Source: Tricholoma matsutake (lineage: Eukaryota > Basidiomycota > Agaricomycetes > Agaricales > Tricholomataceae). From it: a stretch of 64,000 nucleotides of DNA. A model generated the notes under the pieces. That model saw only the letters and a program-made list of their open reading frames with translations, ran no database searches and had not been told where the DNA came from. This document shows, in pieces, positions 46,432 to 57,519 of this stretch. A program made the translations under genes and the position numbers. Location of the stretch: positions 6,014,001-6,078,000 of the forward strand of contig AP026538.1 in assembly GCA_026075535.2 (NCBI GenBank). Reading direction: 5' to 3'. The stretch's first letter is position 1, and each line of letters opens with the position of its first letter.

Positions 46432-47289
46432 GATGAGTAATATATCAAGAAGAACACTCAAACATAAGTACAACAATCTCTCATTCTCACTTCAAGAAGG
46501 TAGTGCTCTAGCAGGCTTATCAGGGCAGGTAAAGTGGAAAGGATGGCAGGTAGTCATTTTATGTACACATGTAGTTAATGTAAGCAAAAGAAACCAAGGG
46601 AAACAGGGCAGAATGAAGGAAATAGTGAGCTCGCTGTCAGAGACAGTGAGCACAACGTTAGCCGACGTGGGTGGACATAAGCTGACAGTGATGGGAGAAA
46701 TTGATGGCCTTGATGGTGACAGTAGCCGATGACACTGATGGCAGGTACTGATGTCTGGCACATGCTGTAGATGTCTTGGAGGAGTCTACACTATATTTAT
46801 TCAAGGTTTATCAGAGGAGGGCCATACACATTTAATTCCCTCTTATTAGAGGACCTCATATGTAGCTCCACCTCTAATAAGAGGTGATTGGTGGGATTAT
46901 CAGGTGCAGGAAAGACTCCTATAACAGTTGCTAGTCCTCAGATAACCATAGTAATAGTGCTATTTGTCCAAGTTCAGCTGATGTGCACTTGGTGCTGTCT
47001 TTACTGGAAAGTACTTTGCATACTTTGTGAACGCTGCTTGGGCACTCATTCTGTAGTCCACTTTACCCAAGTCCCCTGCTTCAACTTATCTGGGTTTTGG
47101 GCCGAAAAGGTTAAGGCTTGATAATCCCTTAAAATATCCAAAATAACAATAATATTTGCAATTCTTATATACGGTCTGAAAAGGGTTTTTAAAGGACGGT
47201 AGTGTTGACAAATCTCAACAGTGCACTCAGAATTGAGCTTTTGAAATTTATGGTAGTAGTTGAACAAGTAGTATACAGATGTGAAATTT
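46432..47289. other. Intergenic stretch upstream of the HECT-like gene
   Basis: Open frames on both strands have no family support. Contains the hairpin at 46839-46884. Confidence 0.4.
46839..46884. repeat. Perfect 14-bp inverted repeat, 18-base spacer
   Basis: cctcttattagagg (46839-46852) and cctctaataagagg (46871-46884). Could be a small stem-loop, the end of a tiny MITE or a protein-binding palindrome pair. Confidence 0.75.
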
Positions 47290-48440
47290 AATGAACAGAG
47301 ATATCAAGTGTGATTGATCAGTGAAATTTAGAAAAGAGTGACAAAAGTCCACCTTTGGTCCCAACACTTATAAAGGATGGTAGAGATGGCAGATTCTGCC
47401 AGCTATATCAGGTGGGTACGGTTGATCAGCAGCAGCCAGGAAGCAGTTACTTCTGAAGATTTGGAAGCCATGCAGGAACAGGCCTTGAAGTGTCAGACTG
47501 ACAAATCTGTGAAATTTAGAAAAGAGCGACGAAAATCCACCTGTTGTCCCAACACTTATAAAGGACAGTAGCGATGGCAGATTCTGCCAGCTATATCAGG
47601 ATGGCCTCACTGATCAACTGCTGCCTGGAAGTGATTACTTGAGAAAATTTGTAAGAATTGTGAGTATAGACCATGAGGTATCAGACTGGCAAACCTCTGG
47701 AATTGGTAAAAGGATGGTGCATCAGAAAAAATTGCAAAAGACGGACAGAGAGCCACCTGTGGTCCCAACCTTTATAAAGGATGGCAGTGGTGGTGGATTC
47801 AGCCAGCTATATCAGGTGGGTGATGCTGATCAGCAGCTGCCAGGAAGCAGTTGCTTCAGAAGTTCTGTAAGACATGCAGGAAAAGGCCTTGAAGCATTGG
47901 ACCGACAATTCTGTGAAATTTAGAAAAGAGTGATGAAAATCCACTTGTTGTCCCAACGCTTATAAGGAACATCAGGTTGACAGACCTGCGGAATTGGTAA
48001 AAGTGTGACAAATCAGCACAATAGGCAAAAGATCGATGAAAACACACCTACAGTCCCATAATGATAGGAGATTACACGATATGTCTGAAAGGCTCTGCAG
48101 ATCAACTGTTGTCTGACAGCAGTGGCTTGAGAAGGTCTGTAAGAGATGCGAATGTAGGGTATGAGATATCTGACTGCTGAGCCTGTGGGATGTGTAGAAT
48201 AGTGGCCATAAACCACCCGTAGTCCAAACCTTTATGATATAGCCCAAGAGTGGTGAAATGCATAACCTATGCCAGAAAGACATCCCTTACAAATTGCTAC
48301 ACAGAAGCAACTGGTTGCAAAAGTCTGTAAGAAATGCTAGCATGGATCATATGCATCAGAAAGGCAGGTCTGCAAATTTAATGACAGAATGAGCAAAAAC
48401 TACCCATAGTCCCAACACTTGTAAGAAGGGAAAGTCTGTG
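47290..48440 (+). repeat. Degenerate tandem array, period about 190 bp
   Basis: The block gtcccaacacttataaagga, with variants, recurs near 47360, 47548, 47765, 47953, 48049 (weak), 48221 and 48410. Adjoining blocks are gtgaaatttagaaaagagtg, gccagctatatcaggtgggt and gatcagcagctgccaggaag. Identity falls from left to right. It is non-coding. Confidence 0.78.
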
Positions 48441-48474
48441 TGACTTCTACCATAAGCACCAACATCAATATCCC

Positions 48475-50176
48475 TCAGACACTGTCCTCCAAATTCCATA
48501 CATTACAAGGTATACAGGAGATGTAAATCTGTGGCTTCAGAAAAAGACTGGATATATATCGTCTGAAGCACCAATTCTGCCATCCATCAGTCATCAGCTG
48601 TCTGGACTCCGTATCCTGTAAGATGGGTAAGAAATATGAGCCCACTTCATCCTTGTGAGAACTGACCAGTACATGGCAGTGATTTACCCTCTGATCAGTC
48701 ACTCTCATTTCGCTTGGTGCTTGTAAGAAAACCAATTGCATTGTAAATCTAAAGCTAGCTGGTATTTTACGACACCCCCCCATTCAACTGCGCCTGCTTC
48801 AGCGCCCTTTGCTCCTTCAGTTTGGCTAGCACGCTCTGTTTCGTGACTGCATGCTCAGGCATGACATGGCTTGGAAATATCTGGCTATCAGGAGAATCAG
48901 CTGCTGCCATGAATGCAATTTATCGACACCTACCAGTTCCACCAGTTCAACAGATCACCCACCTCTACCTTCTCCTCTGGATCATCCAAGAAGTCCAAGA
49001 CGCTTTTGTAAAATCGTTCAGAATCCATCACGGCGTCCGACCTACTGAACACCGAAGAGGATGATAATGCGAAGCGAAGCTGGTTGGTCATCAGTAGTGG
49101 ATTACTAGCACGCCAACTCCCGACTCACCTGCGTAGCTACGTAGGCCAGGGAGGCTGTAGTGACCCGAGTCATGCCATGGATACGAGCATTGCCCAATCT
49201 TGTTGCTTTCACCTCTTTCTCTACTGAACTGGGTGAGGTAAAGATGTGCTTGAACGCCTGCACGCGACTGAGTCAATAACGGATGAAGAGGAAAAATGCA
49301 TCCAAACCCAAATAAGAATATGGCTTCTAAACAGCCCCTCCCAAGGGTCTTGGGGATCATACTCCTGGTCTGCGTACACCAGCATTGGCCACTGATCACC
49401 GCGGATGGGCATTTTGCCACTAGAAAGTTTTTCACGTATGCTAAATGTGGGAATCAATGGTGCAAACAACGTATGCAAAAGAAGGAACACTGACTCCGCA
49501 TCGTTCCAGTCTAGACCGGCAGGACAGAGGAGGGCGCCAGTGACAGGATGGTGATAGCCCCTGTTTGTCTTGACGTTCCGGGAGAGGGGTGGGTTTAAGG
49601 GTATGCCAGGGGGGCTCATCCACTCCAGAACAACGCCCTTCAAGCTCTTAGTATCGTCTGATCTTGCGCTGGATATGCCCTTTTGAATCTTTAATGGGTG
49701 AGGAAGGGTATATGGATTCATGGGGCAAAAAACATACTAAATCTGCTATCGCCATGCACTCTTCATTAGAAGCTTCCATGAGGCGCTCCGGAAGATGGGG
49801 CACTATGCGCAAGAGTTTTTGGAACACTCTATGCTCTTTTCTGGCCCTGCAACATAGAAGAATGTATTAGCTGAGAAGTAGATTGCTAGTAATTAAGCAT
49901 GATACTTGCTCTGGAGTGAGCGACTCTTCTATGACTTCCCCCTCCTCACCCATGCAAACTATGCCGTTGGTCAGCAATGCTTGGATGCTGCACATCGCAT
50001 GCATGGTTCAGCCGAAATGTCTCCCATAATGAACAAAGGGATCACTGGCATGGCTGAGCGGTAGCATTAGAGCATGGCATGGTGGAAATACAATTGACTC
50101 ACGGCTTTTTCCTGTTCCCAAGCTTGAGGGCATTGGCACTTGTAGCATTGTCTGGAGGAGAGTTCTCGTCCGGCAT
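48475..50176 (-). pseudogene. DUF6698-family protein, eight exons, one frameshift
   Basis: DUF6698 proteins are abundant in basidiomycetes and of unknown function. Exons: 50176-50103 (MPDENSPPDNATSANALKLG), 49987-49910, 49846-49738 (ARKEHRVFQKLLRIVPHLPE), 49679-49495 (SSARSDDTKSLKGVVLEWMS; PLNPPLSRNVKTNRGY; CPAGLDWND), 49440-49308 (GDQWPMLVYADQEYDPQDPW), 49258-49129 (AFKHIFTSPSSVEKEVKAT), 49079-48934 (LRFALSSSSVFSRSDAVMDS) and from 48884 (IFPSHVMPEHAVTKQ). The exon at 49258 has one base too many after EVKAT in an aaa run (about 49199-49203), which shifts the conserved frame. The second intron uses a GC donor (listed separately). The C-terminal end is uncertain. Without the extra A it would look intact, so a sequencing error is possible. 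Confidence 0.78.
49847..49909 (-). other. GC-AG intron in the DUF6698 gene
   Basis: The donor is gcaagtatc and the acceptor ttgcag. Only this junction keeps the frame (phase 2: TPE then ARKEHR). The GT donor two bases further would run into a stop after a few codons. Confidence 0.72.
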
Positions 50177-50417
50177 GGGGGATACAACGGGGGGGGGGCA
50201 CCAAGGAAGGAGATGAGATCCAGGGCTGCTTGCTGCGCCACCTTTTAGCGACCACACTGACTCAGAGCCAGTCAATCTGAGTCACGGTGGAGTAATGATG
50301 ACTCATTTCAAAGCTAGCAGCCTATAAATGCCTGGTCAATTCAACCAACAAAGTCCAACTTAACACCCAGCATTGAATTGCACTCCTCGCCTTTGTCCAG
50401 CTCTGGTTCCTTTCCTC

Positions 50418-51358
50418 ATGCCCAGGCACCCACAGCCACTGACAGCGACCACCGTCCCGACGTACCAGCAGATATTGCTCAGCAAGGTATACAACTCAAC
50501 GAATGTCATCTGGTCTCTCGATCCAGCTACACTGAAGCTGACCAAATGGCACTGGTGCGTAGCTTGGAACCTTGCAGCTGCACCACTGATAGCTGTATAA
50601 AGGCCCGTCCATGCAAGGAAGTGCGTAGTGCCGAGTGCACTGCATGATTATCGCGAACATTACCAATTCCTTGGGCCCAGCTGCCTGTGTCCGTTGCTTC
50701 AATGGGTTAGCGAAGAGCCAGCCTTCACGGAAGCAGCCATATACATACCGGTCTTTGGACGCTACGCAGGGGAGTACGTTGCCAAATGTGCAAACAGCCG
50801 ATGCGGATACCTGGGTCAGTCTTCGTCTTTACCTAGGAATGCAGCAGGTGTTCACAGCAGGCCAGTGCCATTGCAGAGGGTATACCAGGTGGATGGCATT
50901 CCAGTGCGGACATTTCCACCTCGAGGTAAGTTGGGAGGTTTCCCGGGAGCTCAAAGTGCTTACCGCATGTTATGAAGAAAGCGACATGTTGTGCCCTCCC
51001 CAAGTCCTACATCACTGGGAATTAGAGTGCATCCCAAGGCCGTTGAAGCGGACCTATGCGGAAGCAGGTAAGTGAAGAGCAGCCCCGAAACATTCGAGCT
51101 AAGCCTAGGTGTAGACTTAACTGAAGTGCCCCATTCTGCTGAGCACGTGGATCTTGGCTATGAAACTGACTGGCGCAAATTCTCGAAGCTTGGATCCATG
51201 GATAGGCCTGGGCTAATGGAAGTTGAATTCTTCAGCCTGTTTGCCAAGTGCGAGGTGTGCTTGCTCATCACAACGCGCCAGGCATTCCGTAGCCACCACT
51301 GCAGCCTGCCGAGGGATGATGAGTCGGAGGATGATTCAGAGCTAACTGAGCAAGAGTA
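50418..51358 (+). pseudogene. Cys/His-motif hypothetical family, copy A
   Basis: Exon 1 from ATG 50418 reads MPRHPQPLTATTVPTYQQIL and SLDPATLKLTKWHW. Donor gtgcgt near 50550 leads to a second exon, then FGRYAGEYVAKCANSRCGYL (about 50757-50812), PLQRVYQVDGIPVRTFPPR and LECIPRPLKRTYAEA. The last exon is GVDLTEVPHS...DWRKFSKLG, ending with LFAKCEVC...FRSHHC and a Glu/Asp/Ser tail. The C-x2-C...H-H-C pattern suggests metal binding. Compared with copy B there is one extra base near 50625 (cgtagtg against cgcgtg) that breaks the frame. The function is unknown. It is transcribed away from the DUF6698 gene, from a 241-bp shared upstream region. Confidence 0.6.
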
Positions 51359-52185
51359 AGGAAGGCGGAATGGATAAACCAACCGTCATTTAGACTTTTC
51401 ATTTCAATCACTTTGTATATATACCCTTCTAGATTTCGAAACAGCTCTGTTGCTTGGCCCTGCCCTCATAAAACATTTACCCCATCAGTGCCATGGGGAT
51501 GATCCTGAGAATAGGCATCTCAGGAGCCCATCAATGCAAGAAAGCAGAAAATTATGAACATGCACCCCACAAAAGTCTTAGGGCTTTATTCCTCGTGGCC
51601 TAGAATAAGGGTAAAATAATGCTTAAGCAAACGAGAAGCGCGCCTTACTTCCTAGCATGCATTGCAATGAGCATGCGTCAAAAGCTAGATATAATAAATT
51701 TATCAATGCTACTTTTCAACTATAACTAATGCCATATCTGGGCTTTGACTGTGGGGACAGACAAAGCAACTGATGAATTATTTAGAATCCGTGGGGACCA
51801 AGTGGGGCACTGGGGGATGAGCAGGCCTGATGCATTGGAATGACATATTACCTTGCTTGCAAGGTCTCTGCACCCGACAATGATTGTTTCATGCATGTTT
51901 CAACATGTACAAACACTCCTATTAAAATTTTATGCAGGGGCTGATCCAGTCCATGCCGCGAGGAGTCAACCGAGGGTTGACGACGAGTGGTGTACTGGGT
52001 GTCACATTTTCAGTCCCTATGATGGCTTTTTAATATCTGTAAGCAAGGCTTATGCTGGCGCTTGCGACAGCACCTCGTATATTAAGGGGCAATGAATTAT
52101 AGGGGTAGCCGCATAGCGCCCCAAGTAAAAAAAGACAGCGTGCAAGAGGAGGCACAAATGGGCTGCCGGCCGTACAGATACGCAT
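51359..52185. other. Intergenic stretch with a dispersed repeat
   Basis: No gene. About 51985-52075 matches 15940-16032 (agcaaggcttatgctggcgc). Confidence 0.55.
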
Positions 52186-53060
52186 CGCATGTGCCAATTT
52201 CCTGGGCTCGAGTAAAGGGCAGGCTTTGCATATGGGACAGGGCGGGGTAAGAAGGGAGGACCACACCTTGAGCTGCCATCCGAGGCATTGGGAAGCCTGC
52301 CATCGCCACTACACCATGCCAAGACTGGCACATACCCCGAACACCGAATGCTGCTTCAGATATAGGAACCATTAACAGCTTTGCCTAGGCGAATGGGCTT
52401 CGGGATGAGCTAAAATAAAAAAGTGCGTTGGCTCTCGATCGCTGATTGCCTGCCGCTGCACAGCTACACGTCACTTGCGCCAATTTCCCAGGCTTGAGTA
52501 AAGGGCAGGCGTTGCATACCTGACAGGGCAGGGTAAAAAAGGAGGCACCCACCTTGAGGTGCCATCAGACGCGTTGAGAAGCTTATCACCACCGCGAAAC
52601 CAAGCCAACACCAGCGCATACGTGGAGGCATGTCCGCCAAGCTGCCTGGCCGGCACCCCTGGAACAAAGTACTTCAGCCAACCGTGTCGGATATATGCAT
52701 GATCAACACCTTTGCATAGGTGAATGGGCTTCGAGATGAACTAGAGTAGAAAATGCGTCAGTTCTCGATCTTTTATTGGCTGCCACCCTGTAGCTATGTG
52801 CTGCTTGTGCCGATTTCCCAGGCACGAGTAATGGACGGACATTGCATAGCTGATATGGTAGGTAAAGGGGGGGATCTCACCTCAAGGGGAAATCTGACAC
52901 TTGGAAGAACAGAAATTCCTGTCAAGGACTCTAGGGCGAGCGAGCAGACAGGTTCAAGGGCCAGAGGTAACCCAAATGTAGGGTTGCATGACGAAAAGTC
53001 AAACACAACCAGGCAGGTGACAGAAAGTCATACCTGCAGGGCCAGGAAGTAAGAGCAGTA
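52186..53060 (+). repeat. Tandem repeat of about 300 bp, three diverged copies
   Basis: Each copy has tgcgccaatttcccaggctt, gagtaaagggcaggcgttgc and a ggtgaatgggcttcgagatg block. Anchors lie near 52190, 52480 and 52812. The third copy extends into a segment (caggtgacagaaagtcatac near 53015) that is also present at 57.8 kb. Confidence 0.75.
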
Positions 53061-53875
53061 GCGCAAGAGGGGGACAGAAATTTTGTTCAACTTGAAGCAC
53101 TGCCACTTCAACTTGAACTTCAAGTTCCCGTGACTTGTTCAAAATTATGTAAAGGTGTAAACATGTCCCAACAACATCCAAGTCCGACTCAAACATCTTG
53201 AAGTTTGAAGACTCCACCGAGTCCACTCAGGCTCCTAAAACCATTCGCTCGAACTGCTCTAGTATGGGGCTCAATCCCATGGCAACAATCATATCTTATC
53301 AGACCAAATGAGACCAAACATAAACCAAATAAACAAAACTTCCCCCAAACTCAGTGCACTGGCAAAACCCCCCCTCTCTTCAAGTTCATGGTAAGAAATG
53401 CACTACTTAACTTAGTCATTACTAGCCAGAAAAGCAGAATAACAGTGTATTAATACCCTATATTTATGTATTCAAAAAGAAAAAAAAGGGAAATGAATTA
53501 GTAAAACTTGAACAGGAGGGTATGGGCCTTGTGCTCATCACTCGTGACAACAAGCGACAACGGTAGCGCTGATGTTTGGCTGATGATATCGATGATTGCT
53601 GATGCATGTTCGAGATCACCGAGATCCCCGAATGCCAAGTTTTGTTTATTTGGTTTATGTTTGGTCTTTCTACTAGTAGGAGCCTGAGTCCATGATGGGA
53701 TTGAGTCTCTTGGCTCATTTTACTTTATTTTCAAGCTCTTTCAGATGCGGCAGACTCAGGGTTCTCATTGTAGGACACTGGGGGCAGTGCACCATGTACC
53801 GATTGGACACACAGGAATTAAATGCAGATCTCATAGTAGAAATTCAAGTTTGTCCTCAAGCCGCATATTGCCAAC
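53061..53875. other. Non-coding stretch with a 31-bp inverted repeat
   Basis: 53311-53341 and 53637-53667 are perfect inverted copies (agaccaaacataaaccaaat...). Outside them aggctcct and caatcccat blocks are also inverted, so the 0.45-kb segment may be a degraded MITE. Cttgaagtt/aacttcaag motifs cluster near 53090-53200. Confidence 0.6.
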
Positions 53876-54838
53876 ATGCTCGGAAACCCTCAGCCTCTGA
53901 CAGCCATCTCATTCCCAACTTACCGCCAAAAGATGCTATACATCGTCTACAAAAGTCGCTATGTCACGTCCTTTGACCCAGCCATGATGGATTTGGTCCC
54001 ACATTACTGGTATACCACCATTGCTTCTGCAGTGCATCGATGACACATTCAAGTTGCCACAGGCCAGTCAGCGGGGGTGTGCGCGTGCCGCCATCGGAGT
54101 TGCATCGCTACCAGGCTACCCATCAGTACCTTGGGCCTGGGTGCTTGTGTCCACTGTTGGAGCCACTCAGCCAAGAGCGAGCATTTACCGAAGCAGCGAT
54201 ATAACTAACAATAATCGGTCGTTACCAGGGAGAATACATTGCTGAATGTGCTACGGGTCGGTGTGGGTTTTTGGGTTAGTCTCGATTTCCTTTAGCACGC
54301 AAGCACTCAATCTGGACCGCCATCCAGTGCCATTAGAGAGAATATATCTGATGTGTGGGGTTCCTGCAATGGAATATTTATTATGTGGTTAGTTGCTGAC
54401 TTTTCCAACATGCAATGGCTAGATGCTTACTACAAGCCTGGATTCAAGACATCGGCACGCCCTACCCTGCACCCGTTTGCCACCATAGCAAACATGAGAT
54501 GATCCAATCTGGAAGGCATTTGAAAAGGACATACGCCATTGCATGTATGTGAAGCTTTCATTAGTGCGCGGGCCTAATCATGATCTTTGAGGGTAGACTT
54601 GATGAGCCCACCTGCCTCCACCCCCGAATTTAATGGAAGGGATTTGAGTGGCCGAACTGATTGGAGAAAGTTCGTTAAGTTGGACTGCATGGATGGGCCT
54701 GGGTTAACCAAAGATGAATTCTGGGGCTTGTTTGTCAAGTGCGATGCATGTGTGCTCATCACCACACACCTCATGTTCCGTAGCCATCACTGTGACCCGC
54801 ACATGGCGGATGAGTTGGACTTAACCGACCAGGAGTAG
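53876..54838 (+). pseudogene. Cys/His-motif hypothetical family, copy B
   Basis: Paralogue of copy A with the same exon plan: MLGNPQPLTAISFPTYRQKM (ATG 53876), donor after HYW, then VPPSELHRYQATHQYLGPGC and GRYQGEYIAECATGRCGFL, PLERIYLMCGVP and the last exon DWRKFVKLDCMDGPGL, LFVKCDAC...FRSHHC, DLTDQE to TAG 54836-54838. A TAA follows AAI before IGRYQ (near 54200), where copy A has a Tyr codon, so this copy is also broken. Both copies lie upstream of the Crinkler-like cluster in the same orientation. Function unknown. Confidence 0.6.
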
Positions 54839-55388
54839 CTGAGCAGGAGACAAAATATGCCATGCATGCCGTTGCTATCGCCTTCTTCATTTTGATCCCT
54901 CTACCACACCCATGCCCATGAAAGCGGTACTAAAAGACTTCTTGATTTTTTTCCTTTCAATGCATGCCTTCATAGCCATCATAGCCATCCATAGCTTTGA
55001 AGGTTACTAGCTAGTCACATCTACATTCTTTTAAAACAATATACCCTCTGTATTTTTGAAATACGCAAGCTCAATCCAATTATTACTTCAAATGTGCCCG
55101 TCAAGGCCTTCCATGCAGAGGGCTCGATTGCCAAAAGGAATTAGCGCAGTGGCAGGGAGGCGAGCTGCGCAGGACCATCTAGCTACTGCTTGATCAGGCG
55201 CTATCTTCACAGCTCACATCCATCTGTATATGTGTGCGTCACATAAAGCAGTATCAGGAATTGAGCCTGTGGATGGCAACGAAAGTGCTGCTCTCGTAGC
55301 AGCCGGAATGAGCAACCAGCAGATAATATTGCAAGTCTTTTGGGCCTTATAGCATTAGTGTAGAAGCTGGAAGCAAAAGCGGAAAAAC
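54839..55388. other. 3' region of effector copy C1
   Basis: A gtaagt donor at the end of the C1 nuclease exon (55391) and a ttgcttccag acceptor near 55366 suggest a short last exon ending at TGA near 55207 (SFYTNAIRPKRLAILSAG). The rest is non-coding. Confidence 0.4.
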
Positions 55389-56987
55389 TTACCAAGACAA
55401 AGATAATTTTTGGAGGGCATCACTGGCTATCGGATCACTCGAGACACTCATCTCTTGGTCCAGGTGAAGAATGCAGGCCTCAGGTACCAAATAATTTACT
55501 TTTGCAAATAGAAGCGAAGCACAGGCATGCAGCGCTAGTAGATGTTTTGATGGCCTATTGGTGCATCCTTGAGGGAAGAAGAGCTCCCTCCCATCGAGAT
55601 CGCCAAATGTTGCTGTCATTGCCATCTCCGCCTGAGTCATCATCCCGGCATTGGGGTTTCCCTTTGTTTGCAACTCGGCGGCCCTGTCAGAAAGCTGCAC
55701 CATCCGGTATGCCTCATCAAGAAGTCGAAACCGGAGGCTCTCACCGTTGACTTCTACACACAGCCATGCCCTGTCAAAGGCATCCTCGACTGGTTTATAG
55801 AGAAGCAGTGCATTGCGGACATGATCAATGTTGGTGAACGATGTAAGAAGGGGGAGACTGCTCCGCCAACGCCATTGAAAAATATGGGCGCCAATAACGC
55901 TACCATGACGAAGTGTTTGACCGGTGGCCATGTCAAACAGGTCACCGTGTTTAGGGAGGCCATAGAATAGCTTTATGTCATCCTTAAAATTAGGTGATCG
56001 CCCTTGGCTGCCTGGGAACCCTTTGTCACGTTCTCGAAGCCTAATGCAACTAAAAAGTGCATTGACATCAGCCATGGGAAGGGTTGCGCCTGCCGCAAAA
56101 ACCGCTCTTACGCAGCAAGGTCAGGGAGGCAGGCATTGGATAGATTCAACCAAAGAGCTCACCATTTGCTGGAGGCAACCAGACTAAAAAATGAACTTTA
56201 TCCAAATCACACGCACGAAAAAAATCGCACACGGCATCGACCGGAAGATCCTTCGGCTGAGGAGCCTCAGTGTGAAGAACAGCGAGATCTTGCTCCCTTA
56301 GGTCATCTAAAGTCGGCATGCTCTGCATTGGCAAAATGTCTAAAGGAGAGCCAAGGTTAGGGCTGATAAACATCTCCACCTCAAGCGTCTTGAGTATGTG
56401 ATGCTGCAGGTCTGCAATTCTTGCCAATGCCCTAACGTCGGTCCTAACTCGGGGGCAAATCTTTCCTTCATTGATAGGAAGGATGCTTATTGTGTATCTT
56501 GTTGTATCATTGACAAGGGGGCGAGGGGCTGGAGCATAAGAGAGAGAACAATGGAGCAAGTTAAGGCTTCTAAGCAATGTTCCGGTTGCAACAATGGTTT
56601 GGGCTCACCATCAAGCAGCAGCTTTACAAAAAGGTGGATCCTATCATCCGGCGGCTGACTCTGCCATACCATGGACACATTCTTCCACTCCGCTAGCTCT
56701 GCTGCTCCCTTGACTTCGGGTATGTTGACCAGGTCTACAAGAGACTCCATATTGAAATTATTCAGGTCGACATCCACCTGATCAAGCACATTCATTGAGG
56801 TATTGTTACCGGACTGAAAAATGGCGCTTACTTTGTACACAGATAGGTCTTTGCTGTCGACGTGTCGCAGCGCGCCATGACGGGCGTGTATTTGAATTCT
56901 TGATTTCAGACTGTCAATCTTCTCACTGCCCTCTGCCTCGATGGAAAACGTCCTAATTTCCCTTTCAATGATGCATCGTATCTGCAT
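55389..56987 (-). pseudogene. Crinkler-like effector with HNH-type nuclease domain, copy C1
   Basis: From ATG 56987 the first module has the Crinkler header pattern: an MQIRCIIERE strand, LKSRIQ, DSKDLSVYKVS, a long insert, then PPDDRIHLFVKLLLDG. A second header-like module follows (LQHHILKTLE, LREQDLAVLHTEAP, LDKVHFLVWLPP, about 56380-56160). After an intron near 56075-56150 the nuclease part begins (MADVNALFSCI...): LFDMATGQTL, GAHIFQWRWR, NALLLYKPVEDAFDRAWLC, FGDLDGRELFFPQG, RPSKHLLALHA. That is the HNH_2-like block seen in fungal effectors. The second metal-site His is not present (VEDAFD). The family is thought to deliver nuclease toxins in conflict or host interaction. A 10-bp deletion relative to C2 at 56564 shifts the frame between the two headers. 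Confidence 0.68.
56143..56866 (-). repeat. High-identity duplicated block, copy in C1
   Basis: Matches 59378-60088 almost base for base (for example tggatagattcaaccaaaga and cacggcatcgaccggaagat). Identity ends inside the intron before the nuclease exon on one side and within header 1 on the other. Confidence 0.85.
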
Positions 56988-57519
56988 GATACCTGGGCAG
57001 GCATTTGATGGCTTGGGGCCTTGAAGTATGCCGGAAACGATGCTGCCTTTTTTCGATTGATCGTCTCAATTGATCGTCAGTAACGACTCAAGAGGGTGAA
57101 GATGAAGCTAATGCTGGCATGAACCCAACAAACATAAACCCGGCCGTGGGCATGGTCTAATAAGCGCCTGCCGTACTAATGCCTCACTTAAATCCTAGCT
57201 TGAAGAACTTGAACATGGCCAACACGAGATGAAAAGCCAGGCTGAAAAAAAGCCCCGCCTGGCGACTGTGCATCCTAACTTGAAGAGCCAGAACAATCTG
57301 AGCGACGTAAGTGACCATAGTCTAGAAGAACACCTTCGTCCTCTTCTGGACGACTTCCAAAATCATGTCAAGACAGATCCAACCCAGCAGGTATTGTGTG
57401 GTTAGGGCAGTGTGGATTGGGTGCTTTGATGAGGAGTGGTTAGATAGAAGTGCGACGATAGAAGTGTGACAATGATGGAAATGGATGAACAGAGAGTTTT
57501 AGCGCCTTGTGGACCCATT
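56988..57519. other. Upstream region of C1
   Basis: No gene. Simple repeats of ttgaagaacttgaac and cttgaagagcc type near 57200 and 57280. Confidence 0.45.
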
